Positions 19,201 through 27,405 of a stretch of 64,000 nucleotides of DNA are shown one piece after another. Both the position numbers and the translations under genes were made by a program. A model generated the notes under the pieces. It had not been told where the DNA came from, ran no database searches, and saw only the letters and a program-made list of their open reading frames with translations. Source of the DNA: Acetobacter nitrogenifigens DSM 23921 = NBRC 105050 (GTDB taxonomy: Bacteria; Pseudomonadota; Alphaproteobacteria; Acetobacterales; Acetobacteraceae); contig NZ_AUBI01000010.1 of the NCBI RefSeq assembly GCF_000429165.1, positions 62,001-126,000 of the forward strand, read 5' to 3'. The first letter of the stretch is position 1; each line of letters begins with the position of its first letter.

Positions 19201-19395
19201 CAGAAACATGTCCGCCGTTTCCTGGTCAACAGGAGGAAAGCGGTCGACGTCGGAGGCCTCGCGCGGGAGATCAGCGCGACCGAAATCGGGCGTGCTCACT
19301 GGCTCGCCGCCATTCAACCCGAACACGCCCAACCGCGACCGCAACCGCTGGAAAGCCCCTCCCGACGTATGATCGGCGTCATCTGCGGTTGTCAT
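16285..19395 (-). CDS. Large surface-glycan protein with FDxxxY/PLxHY modules and a degenerate glycosyltransferase-like region
   Basis: 1036 residues in three parts. The N-terminus (1-108) ends in a likely coiled coil (about 68-106). Residues 110-430 are low-complexity, rich in Gly, Ala, Asp and Ser. Residues 437-630 hold about five degenerate copies of a module of the form F(D/E)xxxY...NPLxHYxxxGxxxGxxPHPLF; copies begin near 438, 481, 530, 566 and 604. This module is common beside glycosyltransferase domains in proteins of exopolysaccharide clusters. Residues 645-1036 resemble a GT2-like fold (VIVGNSSPYALWRCIYAL), but the usual acidic metal-binding motif is replaced by MESSFW, so catalysis is doubtful. 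gmhA and a GT2 gene lie upstream on the same strand. Role inferred: assembly of a surface glycan. Confidence 0.75.
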   Translation of the reverse strand: MTTADDADHTSGGAFQRLRSRLGVFGLNGGEPVSTPDFGRADLPREASDVDRFPPVDQETADMFLERRFVELIERVHAQDSHVRGLTALVVRLEAQLRRANEDIASFRQAGVAAGSGHAASGAPAGESTATPGGEAQQNGATKQDAADAGDDADQDNDTRMRRNGVTLGGERPGDQAGGGDCSSACDEVVCGGAHPSSEVAGHGDVGMSVDADAPNDVIGRRDAAEPGRGDASHGARGSGDVSSQGRAGPTDEAAENGGAVQHGVVVARERLPGSGDEAAVAAVSYDVVPDCDDTGADYEANAAPSLETSSALARLLRRVPALGSILRRRTPVSSDRMQAQSSGQEPWSSTLVAGSSLSPEGVVDEAPVLDASGPEAGTPVSSHSECESGQDVERRQHALHEAAAESASETLPRASCALTPRSAFDDDMALISGSSLFDAEWYRAQCDARPDRAELTSETNLVEHYCRVGCELGIDPHPLFDSVYYLAGVLSRSPSENLVGEAGYGVQGNPLAHYLRAAPYAASDPHPLFEGALYCEGGLPGPLRGSTLLEDFLDRNGGARPNPGFLPGWYRAEYLAAAALEINPLVHYVTVGESLGLAPHPLFDPRAYLAEHPEFTEVGALTGYLLSTRDTRGVGEDDPALPPAPVQGFGAAVAPYSAVIVGNSSPYALWRCIYALTTQANVDVILVGVEDAIVKTLLAALPVRVAPTVRLGLLRALGDLAVVMESSFWLAAGALDAIAASFAQDERVVLVAPGIVEAAGATISDAALSGAEGSRQHGRTVKAASLEGGCFVVRCSIATTGGGVDACLDAALDHVGDLAGRSLAEWGDALSSHMRKSGGHALQRRDVEAIRHVRRSLLSDVPQPIDESGLGAGATASMARSVVTEPAFMAVVIDRAGSTLGRSLAGEAGRGYVFYVDDTAHGRMPRADGGERLDDWLERRGRDVSAILVGPEAAAVDVLATLRNASGAPVVLFWNGEKTDATESALAGVDLVLASGAADVAGLQMLAADAGVTVVFAGADFVEGDAFRLIAEALR

Positions 19396-19535
19396 GAGGC
19401 CATGCCATCGATTTTTCCAGAGTCTGTTGCCTTGGCGATGCCTGCCTCCGTCGGATCAGTTCGCCCGGGTAAACCTCGTGCCGACGCATGGCGTGTTACC
19501 GAGAGCGTCTACAGCGCTCCGCCGAGGCGTGGATT

Positions 19536-20189
19536 TCAATCTTCTACGCGCTGCGGGCAGAGCGTGCGCTCGACGAGGCCACAGACAATATGCCCTGCGG
19601 TGATGTGCATCTGCTGGATCAGCGGCGTCCACGCTGAAGGAACAGCCACGGTCACATCGCATGTCGCCCCGACGATTCCAGCTTCACCGGAGAACGCAGC
19701 CGTGATCACGCCAGCGTCTCGCGCCGCCTGGAAGGCGCGCAGAATATTTGGCGACTTCCCCGAAGTCGAAATCCCCAGAAACACGTCGCCGGGGCAGCCG
19801 AGCGCCGAGACCTGGCGCGCGAACACCTCGGCAAAGCCGTAGTCGTTGCTGATGGCCGTCAGGCTTGAACTGTCCGTGGTCAAAGCCACTGCGCTCAATG
19901 GACGACGATCATACATCAAACGCCCGGTGAACTCCGCAGCGATGTGTTGCGCGTCCGCCGCACTGCCGCCATTCCCTGCGACCAGCAGCCGTCCACCCGC
20001 AGCCAGTGACGTGGAGATACGCTCTGCAAGGTCATGCATGGCCGCCTGAGCCGCCTCATCCTCAGCGAACGCGACCATCGCTTCCGCAGAACGCCGCAGA
20101 TAATCGACCATAAAGCCGCGATCCTCGACCTTGGGCCGGGTGGACGTGACGGAAAGCTCGGCGGCGGCGGCCAGGTCTATGGAGATCAT
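19536..20189 (-). CDS. gmhA: Phosphoheptose isomerase (sedoheptulose 7-phosphate isomerase)
   Basis: Converts sedoheptulose 7-phosphate to D-glycero-D-manno-heptose 7-phosphate, the first step of ADP- or GDP-heptose synthesis. The SIS domain shows GmhA signatures: AGNGGSAADAQHIAAEFTGR, LTTDSSSLTAISNDYGF, GISTSGKSPNI and HITAGHIVCGLVE. Starts at 20111 (191 residues, matching the family length) and 20189 both have GAGGA upstream; I give the longer. The open frame extends further to 20459, but that stretch is not GmhA-like. It lies between two glycan genes, so the heptose probably feeds this locus. No heptose kinase or nucleotidyltransferase is in the window. Confidence 0.9.
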   Translation of the reverse strand: MISIDLAAAAELSVTSTRPKVEDRGFMVDYLRRSAEAMVAFAEDEAAQAAMHDLAERISTSLAAGGRLLVAGNGGSAADAQHIAAEFTGRLMYDRRPLSAVALTTDSSSLTAISNDYGFAEVFARQVSALGCPGDVFLGISTSGKSPNILRAFQAARDAGVITAAFSGEAGIVGATCDVTVAVPSAWTPLIQQMHITAGHIVCGLVERTLCPQRVED

Positions 20190-20433
20190 CGCACACGTTG
20201 TCCTCATCCCGACATGCGCCTTAACATCCCGTCCGACCGGCCACTGTCGGCCGCGCGTCTGAAACCCCTGCGTTTGAACTTCAGAGCCAAACGTCCCGGA
20301 AAGCGCCTGCACTGAGTCGCTTATAAACTTTCGGCGCACTGGGCAAGGACGCGCAGCAGGCACGCACTGCGTGAGAGAGAAAGCGCCACTGACTGATCGA
20401 AGGGCGATCATTACGCCTTGACGCCCAGCCCTG

Positions 20434-22635
20434 TCATCTTCCCCCCTCGGGACAGCCATGTTGATCAGCCGGCGGCGCCAGCAGAACGTCCCGATCAGTT
20501 AGTTTCAGATTGGGATTTATCGTCGCGTCCGAGGCGATAAGCGCGCTCCAGCGGCCGATCAACCGCGCCGTTTCCCTGAAGAAGCGCACCTGACGGTCCG
20601 ACCGATAGTCCCTTCCCCGCGTTGCGCCATCTATGTGGGTCAACACGGCGTGCGGCGTCCACACGACGCGCCGCCCCGCGGCGACAACGCGCAAACAGAG
20701 GTCGACGTCGTTGCATGTCACGCGAAACTCTTCGTCCAACCCGCCCAATTCCTCAAATAATGCGCGATGAATCAGCAGACAGGCTCCCGTCACCGCCAGC
20801 ATGTCGCGTTGCCACCCGATCTGGCCAAGGTATCCTCCTTCCCCGGACGAAGCGTAACGCAGGATATGCGTCGCTCCGTCCGGCGTCAGCGCCATACCGC
20901 CATGCTGCAGCGTTCCATCTGGATAGAGCAGGCGCGCGCCGACGACGCCGACGCCCGGGCGAAGCGCCTGCCGGACCAGCTCATCCAGCCAGTCGCGACG
21001 CAGGATCTCGATATCGTCGTTGAGCAGAAGCAACAACTGGCCGCTCGTGCCGCGCGCCGCCTCGTTGTTCAGCGCCGCCCAGTTGAACGGAGTGTCGATC
21101 CGTCGCACTGTCACACGTGGATCGGCTGCGAGCTGCCGCAATAGCGCCGCCGCCTCAGGCTCGACGCCTCCATTGTCGACGATGGTCACGTCGAAAGCAG
21201 GGTAATCCGTGTCGTAGAGCAATCCGGAAAGACAGCGCGCGAGCAGATCCGGGTTATCACGCGTCAGAATGACAATCGAAACCGTAGGCATGACTGTCGG
21301 CAATGGGTAGAGAACACGGGGCCACAGCATGCTGTGGGTGGTCGGACCTGCTACGTCCAGAGAGGCCTCCGTCAACCTCAGGCCAGGACGGCAATCGGCG
21401 ATATGGCGCGCCACGACAGCATGCTCCACAAAAACAGGCGCATGAGGGGACGCCCGGGCAGCCACCATCTGCGACGGTCCGGAAAATCCGCGCCCGCGAT
21501 GAAACAGCACGCGCGGCAGATGCACAATCTGGTCAGTCGCCGTCGCCTCCGCAACGCGTAACTTTACTGCAAGCTGGAACGCCCGCTCCCGCTCCTCCAC
21601 ACTCCACTGCCGAACGTCGCAAGCCTCAGCCGTTCTCACGCACGCGGTAGCCGCGTCCAGACCGCCAACCGCAATAATCCGCTCGCGCGCCATGACGGCG
21701 AGTTGCCCAATTGTGTCGCCGCCCAGCAGTTGATCGTCACTCCATCCGGGCTTGAAACGCCCGCCCCATCGACGCCCGTGCGCGTCGATCCTGTCCTCGT
21801 CGGTATAAAGCAGAGCCGTTTCAGGCAATTCCGCCAAAGCTTCCGCAATAAACTGCACTGCCGACGCCCTCAGACGATCGCCGGGTTCGAGGAAGGCGAT
21901 AAACGGCGTCTCCGCTGCCTGAAAGGCAACCTGTCGCGCGTCAACGTCGGGCGGCACGGAGAGAACCCGCACGCGTGGATCTTTACACGCCCCATCGAGC
22001 AGTCGCTCCACAGTGCGAAAGTCGTCAACGCTCGCCGCGACACATGCCGCCCACCCAGGATGAGTCTGGGTCCGCAATGAGGCAAGCGTTTCTTCCAGAA
22101 GATCAAAACGCCAGGCTGGCACATTCAATAAAAAGGTGATCGACGGTTTTTGATCCGCAGCTAGCGGAGCATCTTTCGGCCCGCCCTCGCTATCATATCT
22201 CTCTGCCCACAAGGCATAGGCGCGATCGTCCTGCACTGGCGCGCCATGCGGATAAAGCCATTCGAACGGATCGAAACGGCCCAGAATTTCCGGGGCCCCG
22301 GCCACCTCCGCCAGCACCGAGGCTCGGCTCGACCGGCGGGCGAAGCGCATATATTCGAGCGTCGTGGGCTCGCGGCCTAACGCGTCGCGAAACAATGCGC
22401 GCACGAATAGCACATCGGACTCGTGCTTAGCGCCGTATCGTTGGCGGAATTCGTCAGAACCGACGATCATGTCCGCCATACGGTCCACAGCGGTCACGTC
22501 CGCAAACGGCGCATCCAGCGTTTCCATTACAGAAACGAAATGCTCTACCGCAGGCCGTTCGGGCAAGCGCCCCAGAGCAGTGGCGAAGACCTGAACTACC
22601 GCAGCCGCCTTGTCCGCGTCACGACGAGAGTTCAT
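20434..22635 (-). CDS. Two-domain family 2 glycosyltransferase with N-terminal DUF4214-like repeats
   Basis: About 733 residues. The N-terminus carries two copies of a DUF4214-like helical unit (about 12-67 and 74-117; the second contains VRALFRDALGREP followed by SRASVLAEVAGAPE). A first GT2-like domain (about 164-385) keeps TDED near 278. A second, better-conserved GT2 domain (about 449-675) has VSIVILTRDN, VDNGG, LLNDDIE, TGACLLIHR and a C-terminal ND motif. Such tandem GT2 proteins extend surface polysaccharides or O-antigens. I start at the ATG at 22635; a TTG at 22710 is an in-frame alternative. The gene is divergent from the GT4 pair and upstream of gmhA. Confidence 0.88.
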   Translation of the reverse strand: MNSRRDADKAAAVVQVFATALGRLPERPAVEHFVSVMETLDAPFADVTAVDRMADMIVGSDEFRQRYGAKHESDVLFVRALFRDALGREPTTLEYMRFARRSSRASVLAEVAGAPEILGRFDPFEWLYPHGAPVQDDRAYALWAERYDSEGGPKDAPLAADQKPSITFLLNVPAWRFDLLEETLASLRTQTHPGWAACVAASVDDFRTVERLLDGACKDPRVRVLSVPPDVDARQVAFQAAETPFIAFLEPGDRLRASAVQFIAEALAELPETALLYTDEDRIDAHGRRWGGRFKPGWSDDQLLGGDTIGQLAVMARERIIAVGGLDAATACVRTAEACDVRQWSVEERERAFQLAVKLRVAEATATDQIVHLPRVLFHRGRGFSGPSQMVAARASPHAPVFVEHAVVARHIADCRPGLRLTEASLDVAGPTTHSMLWPRVLYPLPTVMPTVSIVILTRDNPDLLARCLSGLLYDTDYPAFDVTIVDNGGVEPEAAALLRQLAADPRVTVRRIDTPFNWAALNNEAARGTSGQLLLLLNDDIEILRRDWLDELVRQALRPGVGVVGARLLYPDGTLQHGGMALTPDGATHILRYASSGEGGYLGQIGWQRDMLAVTGACLLIHRALFEELGGLDEEFRVTCNDVDLCLRVVAAGRRVVWTPHAVLTHIDGATRGRDYRSDRQVRFFRETARLIGRWSALIASDATINPNLKLTDRDVLLAPPADQHGCPEGGR

Positions 22636-22895
22636 TGCACGAAAAAAACCCCATTCCTGATGATCGTCCAATACAACATGGAAAACGGAAGGAGGAATCT
22701 CATGCTTCAAGGGGTGCCCGCAAAGCGTCCGGCGCGCAAGACTTCCCCCGGTTCCGCCCCTCGAAACACAGTTTCCGCATGCGCTTGACGCTCATATAAA
22801 CATGTGGTCCATCGAAACGTTCACGATGTACAGATCGGCATTGGCGTGTATATTTGCGTCTGCCGGAAACCAGACTTGCTACGGAACTCCTGTAT

Positions 22896-24581
22896 ATGGC
22901 TAGCCCTTCTTCAGACAAAACGCCTGCCTATACACTTTGGATCGATGTAGACGATCTCTTCCAATATGCTGCTTCCAACCCTCGCCCGAGCGGCATTCAG
23001 CGTCTGGTATACGAAATTCTGAGGGTTCTTGAGCAAAGAGCCGAGACCAGACCCGATGCTCCACGCGTTGTTTTCGTTCGACGCGGCGCTGACGGTTCGG
23101 CACTTTCCAAAATCGCGTTCCGTGACATTGAAGCCATATTCGATCGCCTTTCCGGCGACACGGCGCCTACGTCGTCCAAGAGCGTGCCGTCTACCGACAA
23201 ACCGGCGCAGAAAGTGGCTCGCCCGACGCCCTCCCCGACTTCGTCCGCTCCTGTCGATAGACGCGCCAAGCGCATGCTCAAACGACTTTTGTGCATGTTT
23301 ACTCCCGTGGGACTGATGCAACATGCGCGACACAGCGCTATTCGGCGTCTGGAGGCATTACCTCCCAGCATAGCCAACCCGTTCCTTACCGCGGGCGTGA
23401 TGCAGGTCCGCACCGCTCGACTGGCGCGACGATACTGGAGCCTTAAGCGCGCGCGACGGCTTTATGAAACCTCGCATGAAGCCTCTGCTGCGACATCGAC
23501 CGTGCACCACGCCGAGCGGCCCGTTATTACTTCCATCGATTCGTTCTCTTCGGCGTCGCCGACGATCCCGACCTACGACACCGCGCCCAGCGACATCTTC
23601 CTCGTTCTGGGCGCCCCCTGGTCCGATCCGCTTTTTGGCGAACGCCTGCGGGTGGTTCGCGAGATTCACGGGCTGCGGCCTGTCCTGCTACTTTACGATC
23701 TCATCCCCGTCCGCCGCCCCGAGTGGTGCGCGCAGTCATTGGTCGAAGTTTTTCGCCACTGGCTTGACTCTACCCTGCCCCAGTGCGCGCACCTTCTGGC
23801 GATCAGCGACGCCACCGCGCGCGACGTGGAGCGCTACGCGGAAGAGGAAGGGTTGCGTCTGGCCGACAAGGTGCGCACCATTCGCCTCGGCACCGGGTTC
23901 GGCCTGACGGCGCAACAGGATGAGCCGAAAGACGCCACGCCGCCGGGCGGATTGCCCAAACCTGGCACCTACGTGCTCTTCGTATCGACAATGGAGGCAC
24001 GCAAAAATCATGCGCTGCTTTTCCGGGTGTGGCGTCGCCTCATCGCTGAATTGGGCGCGGACGCCGTACCGACTCTTGTCTTCGCCGGGCGCGTCGGCTG
24101 GCTGGTCGCAGACCTGATGCAACAGCTCGAAAACACGGACTGGCTGGATGGCAAGATTCGCCTTCTGCGTGATCCGAGCGACGAAGAACTGCGTTGGCTC
24201 TATCGTGGCTGCATGTTCACCGTTTTCCCTTCCCTGTTTGAAGGCTGGGGTCTGCCGGTGACGGAAAGCCTCATGATGGGCAGCCCGTGCGTCGCCTCGA
24301 ACGTAACATCCGTTCCGGAAGCTGGCGGAGCCTTCGCCCGCTATTTCAATCCGGAAAGCGCCAAGGATGCGACCGCCGTGATCCGTGACGTGATCGCCGA
24401 CCGCGCAGGCCTCGCTCTCTGGCGGGAGCAGGTCACGAAGGACTTCCCGCGCGTTTCCTGGGAAACAACAGCCGACGCCGTGCTGGACGCCTGCGCCGCT
24501 GCTCATAAACCGGAAGGCGCAGACAACGTGTCCGCCAACAAACTCCCGACGCCTGCCCTCGTCAAGGGAGGCGTGCAATGA
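22896..24581 (+). CDS. Family 4 glycosyltransferase (first of a tandem pair)
   Basis: 561 residues from the ATG at 22896 (an in-frame TTG at 22854 would add 14). The N-terminus has the signature LWIDVDDLFQY...RPSGIQRLVYEILR, seen in GT4 enzymes of acetic acid bacteria. Then comes a variable Ala/Pro/Ser-rich region and a standard GT-B C-terminal half: FVSTMEARKNHALL, FAGRVGW, and the E-x7-E motif within FEGWGLPVTES. The enzyme should transfer a sugar from a nucleotide donor to a growing surface glycan in the cytoplasm. Its stop overlaps the start of the next GT4 gene by 4 bases, so the two are translationally coupled. Confidence 0.92.
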   Translation: MASPSSDKTPAYTLWIDVDDLFQYAASNPRPSGIQRLVYEILRVLEQRAETRPDAPRVVFVRRGADGSALSKIAFRDIEAIFDRLSGDTAPTSSKSVPSTDKPAQKVARPTPSPTSSAPVDRRAKRMLKRLLCMFTPVGLMQHARHSAIRRLEALPPSIANPFLTAGVMQVRTARLARRYWSLKRARRLYETSHEASAATSTVHHAERPVITSIDSFSSASPTIPTYDTAPSDIFLVLGAPWSDPLFGERLRVVREIHGLRPVLLLYDLIPVRRPEWCAQSLVEVFRHWLDSTLPQCAHLLAISDATARDVERYAEEEGLRLADKVRTIRLGTGFGLTAQQDEPKDATPPGGLPKPGTYVLFVSTMEARKNHALLFRVWRRLIAELGADAVPTLVFAGRVGWLVADLMQQLENTDWLDGKIRLLRDPSDEELRWLYRGCMFTVFPSLFEGWGLPVTESLMMGSPCVASNVTSVPEAGGAFARYFNPESAKDATAVIRDVIADRAGLALWREQVTKDFPRVSWETTADAVLDACAAAHKPEGADNVSANKLPTPALVKGGVQ

Positions 24582-26125
24582 CTGGCCGCACGCTATGGGT
24601 CGATATCGACGACCTGCTTTATCACCTCTCCCACCACAATCGCCCGAGCGGCATTCAGCGTGTCGTGTATGAGCTGAGCCGTGCTCTGGTGACTATGGCG
24701 CCAGACCATGTCCGCTTTGTGCGCCGCGGTCATGGCCCGTGCGACTTCGTAACCGTCGACTGGACCTATATCCACGCGCTGTTCGACAGCGTGACCGGCG
24801 CCGCGCCGACGCAGGCGCCACCTCCTGCAGCGCCTCCGCCGCCGAGACCGGGCGTTCCGTTTGCGCCGCCCGCCGACAATGCCGCGCTGCTGCCCGCCAT
24901 ACTCGACACGCAGTTGGAGGTCGTAAAACAACTCGCGGTAGCACCCCTTAACGCTGTTCAGCATGCGTTGCGCATGATTGACGTCAAACGCCGCGCCAAT
25001 ATCGAACGCGAGGCTCTACTCGCGGAAGTCGGCGAAGACGCCGTCGTGGTGGAAGAAGGCGTTCGCCTGGCTGACGCCGCACGCCCGGGCGATGCGTTCT
25101 TCGTTCCTGGATCGCCCTGGCGTCATGCGGACTACGGACGTTCGGTGCGCTGGCTCCGTGATGAATTGCGGATGTCTTTCGGTCTGCTCATGTACGATCT
25201 CGTACCGATCAGGTGCCCGGAATGGTGCGATCGCGGCATCATCTCCACATTCTCTCAATGGCACCGCATGATCCTACCGCTCGCGGACCGGATTTTCGCC
25301 ATCAGTGACGCGACACGGCGCGACGTCGAAGCACATGCTGTCGAACAGCGCCTGCTCCTTAACGACGCCGTGCAGTCGATCGGCATGGGCTCGGGCTTCG
25401 GCCAAACGCCGCAGCAAGACGCTGGCCGCCCAAAATTGTCAGGCAAGCGCTGGCCCAGCGCCCAGCGTTCGCCTCACCTGCCGCCAGAAGGCAGCTACGT
25501 CCTGTTCGTCTCGACCATTGAGGCCCGAAAGAACCACGCGTTGCTCTTTCGGGTATGGCGGCGTCTTTTGGAAGAACGTCCTGCAGAGGATGTCCCTACA
25601 CTGGTATTCGCCGGTCGGGTCGGCTGGCTTGTCGCCGATCTGATGCAGCAACTGGAAAACGCCAACTGGCTTGACGGAAAAATCAGGCTGATCAGCGGCC
25701 CGTCCGACGCGGAACTGGCCGAACTTTATCAAGGCTGCCTGTTCACCGCGTTCCCCTCGATCTTTGAGGGATGGGGACTGCCGGTCACCGAAAGCCTCAG
25801 TTTCGGCAAGCCTTGCGTGGCGTCCTCCACCACATCGATCCCGGAGGCCGGGGGGCCTTTGGGGCGCTACTTCGATCCGGAGGACATCGACGACGCGCTC
25901 CGGGTAATCGGCGAGGTTCTCGACGACCCTGCTGGGTTAGAGCAGTGGCGGCGACAGGTGGTGCGGGAATTCGTCCCCACGCCATGGGAGACACAGGCCC
26001 GCAGCGTGCTGAAGGCCTACGGCGTCGAGTTCGGCGCGACGCCGCACTCGACGGCGAAATCTCAGGACATGTCTTCCGGAAAGAACTCCCTCCGGAAGAC
26101 GCCCATGCAGAAGGCCTCGCCTTAA
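24578..26125 (+). CDS. Family 4 glycosyltransferase (second of a tandem pair)
   Basis: 515 residues. It begins MTGRTLWVDIDDLLYH...RPSGIQRVVYEL and ends with the same GT-B block as its neighbour: FVSTIEARKNHALLFRVWRR, VFAGRVGWLVADLMQQLEN, and E-x7-E in FEGWGLPVTES. The two proteins are near-identical over these stretches but differ in the middle (a Pro-rich spacer at about 87-105 here), so they arose by tandem duplication and probably differ in acceptor use. The ATG overlaps the upstream stop (ATGA). The 3' end overlaps the convergent PfkB kinase gene by 4 bases, leaving no room for a separate terminator. Confidence 0.92.
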   Translation: MTGRTLWVDIDDLLYHLSHHNRPSGIQRVVYELSRALVTMAPDHVRFVRRGHGPCDFVTVDWTYIHALFDSVTGAAPTQAPPPAAPPPPRPGVPFAPPADNAALLPAILDTQLEVVKQLAVAPLNAVQHALRMIDVKRRANIEREALLAEVGEDAVVVEEGVRLADAARPGDAFFVPGSPWRHADYGRSVRWLRDELRMSFGLLMYDLVPIRCPEWCDRGIISTFSQWHRMILPLADRIFAISDATRRDVEAHAVEQRLLLNDAVQSIGMGSGFGQTPQQDAGRPKLSGKRWPSAQRSPHLPPEGSYVLFVSTIEARKNHALLFRVWRRLLEERPAEDVPTLVFAGRVGWLVADLMQQLENANWLDGKIRLISGPSDAELAELYQGCLFTAFPSIFEGWGLPVTESLSFGKPCVASSTTSIPEAGGPLGRYFDPEDIDDALRVIGEVLDDPAGLEQWRRQVVREFVPTPWETQARSVLKAYGVEFGATPHSTAKSQDMSSGKNSLRKTPMQKASP

Positions 26126-27111
26126 AGGGCGATGTCCTTCCAGAGCGAGGTCAACGGCCGCGCTCCGAAATGGGAAATCACCTCCGACGCCGCCACGGAG
26201 GCGAGACGCCCGCTTTCCTCCATCGAACGTCCGGCCGTCAGCCCCGCGAGGAACCCGGCGGCGTAAGCGTCTCCCGCTCCTGTCGTGTCGACAACCGTCG
26301 TGGGAACCGCCGCGATATTCGTTCTTTCGCCGTCGCGGATGATGACGCTTCCCTTCTCCGAACGCGTCAGCACCACGAAACTCGCATCCCGTGAGGCCTG
26401 CGTCGCCGCATCCTCAAAACTTTCAGTCTGATACAGGGAGCATATCTCATCCTCGTTCGCGAACAGGATATCGATATGGCCATGCACCAGATCTCGGAAC
26501 GCGTCGCGATGGCGCGCCACGCAGAACGGATCCGAAAGCGTCAACGCCACGTTGCGTTTCGCCTTGTGCGCGATCGTAGCTGCGCGACGAAACGCTTCCT
26601 GAGCCTGCGGCGGATCGAAAAGATAGCCTTCGAGATAGGCGACCTTCGCCGCGCCCACGACATCGGCAAGCACGTCGTCCGGCGAGAAGTGCGTGCAGGC
26701 GCCGAGGTACGTGTTCATCGTCCTCTGGCCGTCCGGCGTGACGAGAACGACGCAGCAGGCGGTGGACAGGTTCGCGCCCTCCCGCCCGTCCAGAGGGCGC
26801 GACGGAAATGTAATGCCGCTTGCACGAAGATCTTCGGAGAAGGCGCGTCCAGCCTTGTCGTCGGCGACTTTGCCCAGATAGGCGACCCGCGCCCCGAGTT
26901 CCGCGGCGACGGCGCATGTATTGGCGGCCGAACCGCCGCCTGACTCTTTCTCCGGGGCGATCTGCGCGCGAAGCGTCGCCGCACGATCTGCGTCGATCAG
27001 GGACATTGATCCCGGCGTCAGCCCGTGCCGCTCAAGAAAATCGGCATCCACCCGAGCCACTATGTCCGTGATCGCGTTGCCGATCCCGAGGAGGTCGTAA
27101 AGCGTATTCAT
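26122..27111 (-). CDS. PfkB-family carbohydrate kinase, probably adenosine kinase
   Basis: 329-residue ribokinase-superfamily enzyme. Family features are the N-terminal GIGNAITDIVARVD, the di-Gly region GGGSAANT, and the C-terminal DTTGAGDAYAAGFLAGL with the catalytic Asp in GAGD. The overall pattern matches alphaproteobacterial proteins annotated as adenosine kinase (adenosine to AMP, purine salvage), but substrate calls in this family are unsafe. Because it abuts glycosyltransferase genes and gmhA is nearby, a sugar kinase role, for example on heptose, cannot be excluded. Its stop overlaps the convergent GT4 gene by 4 bases. Confidence 0.85.
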   Translation of the reverse strand: MNTLYDLLGIGNAITDIVARVDADFLERHGLTPGSMSLIDADRAATLRAQIAPEKESGGGSAANTCAVAAELGARVAYLGKVADDKAGRAFSEDLRASGITFPSRPLDGREGANLSTACCVVLVTPDGQRTMNTYLGACTHFSPDDVLADVVGAAKVAYLEGYLFDPPQAQEAFRRAATIAHKAKRNVALTLSDPFCVARHRDAFRDLVHGHIDILFANEDEICSLYQTESFEDAATQASRDASFVVLTRSEKGSVIIRDGERTNIAAVPTTVVDTTGAGDAYAAGFLAGLTAGRSMEESGRLASVAASEVISHFGARPLTSLWKDIAL

Positions 27112-27405
27112 AACTCTTCCCTATGTATCGCGGTCCATCCCTTATCCGCATCGGTCGGACCGCGCCACGTATGCCTTGCAGGACAAGGAACAGGCAGAGC
27201 GAATTTAACTCAAATTTACAGCAAACGCCTTGTGGCGAACACATTGATGCGTATAACCGAATCAAGCACGTGGACGCTCGCGCAGGTTGCGTGAAGGTCA
27301 TTCGGGTCGCGTCGGTGAAGCCGTCAGCCTGACGTTCGCGTGAACCCAGAATCCGGCTGCGTCGTGTGACCTCTAGCACGCAGCCACAAGAGTGACGGGG
27401 TTTTC

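Noticed and set aside
20190-20459. Upstream extension of gmhA to 307 residues
   Set aside because: The extra 90 residues are not SIS-like, overlap the GT2 gene end, and family length is about 192.
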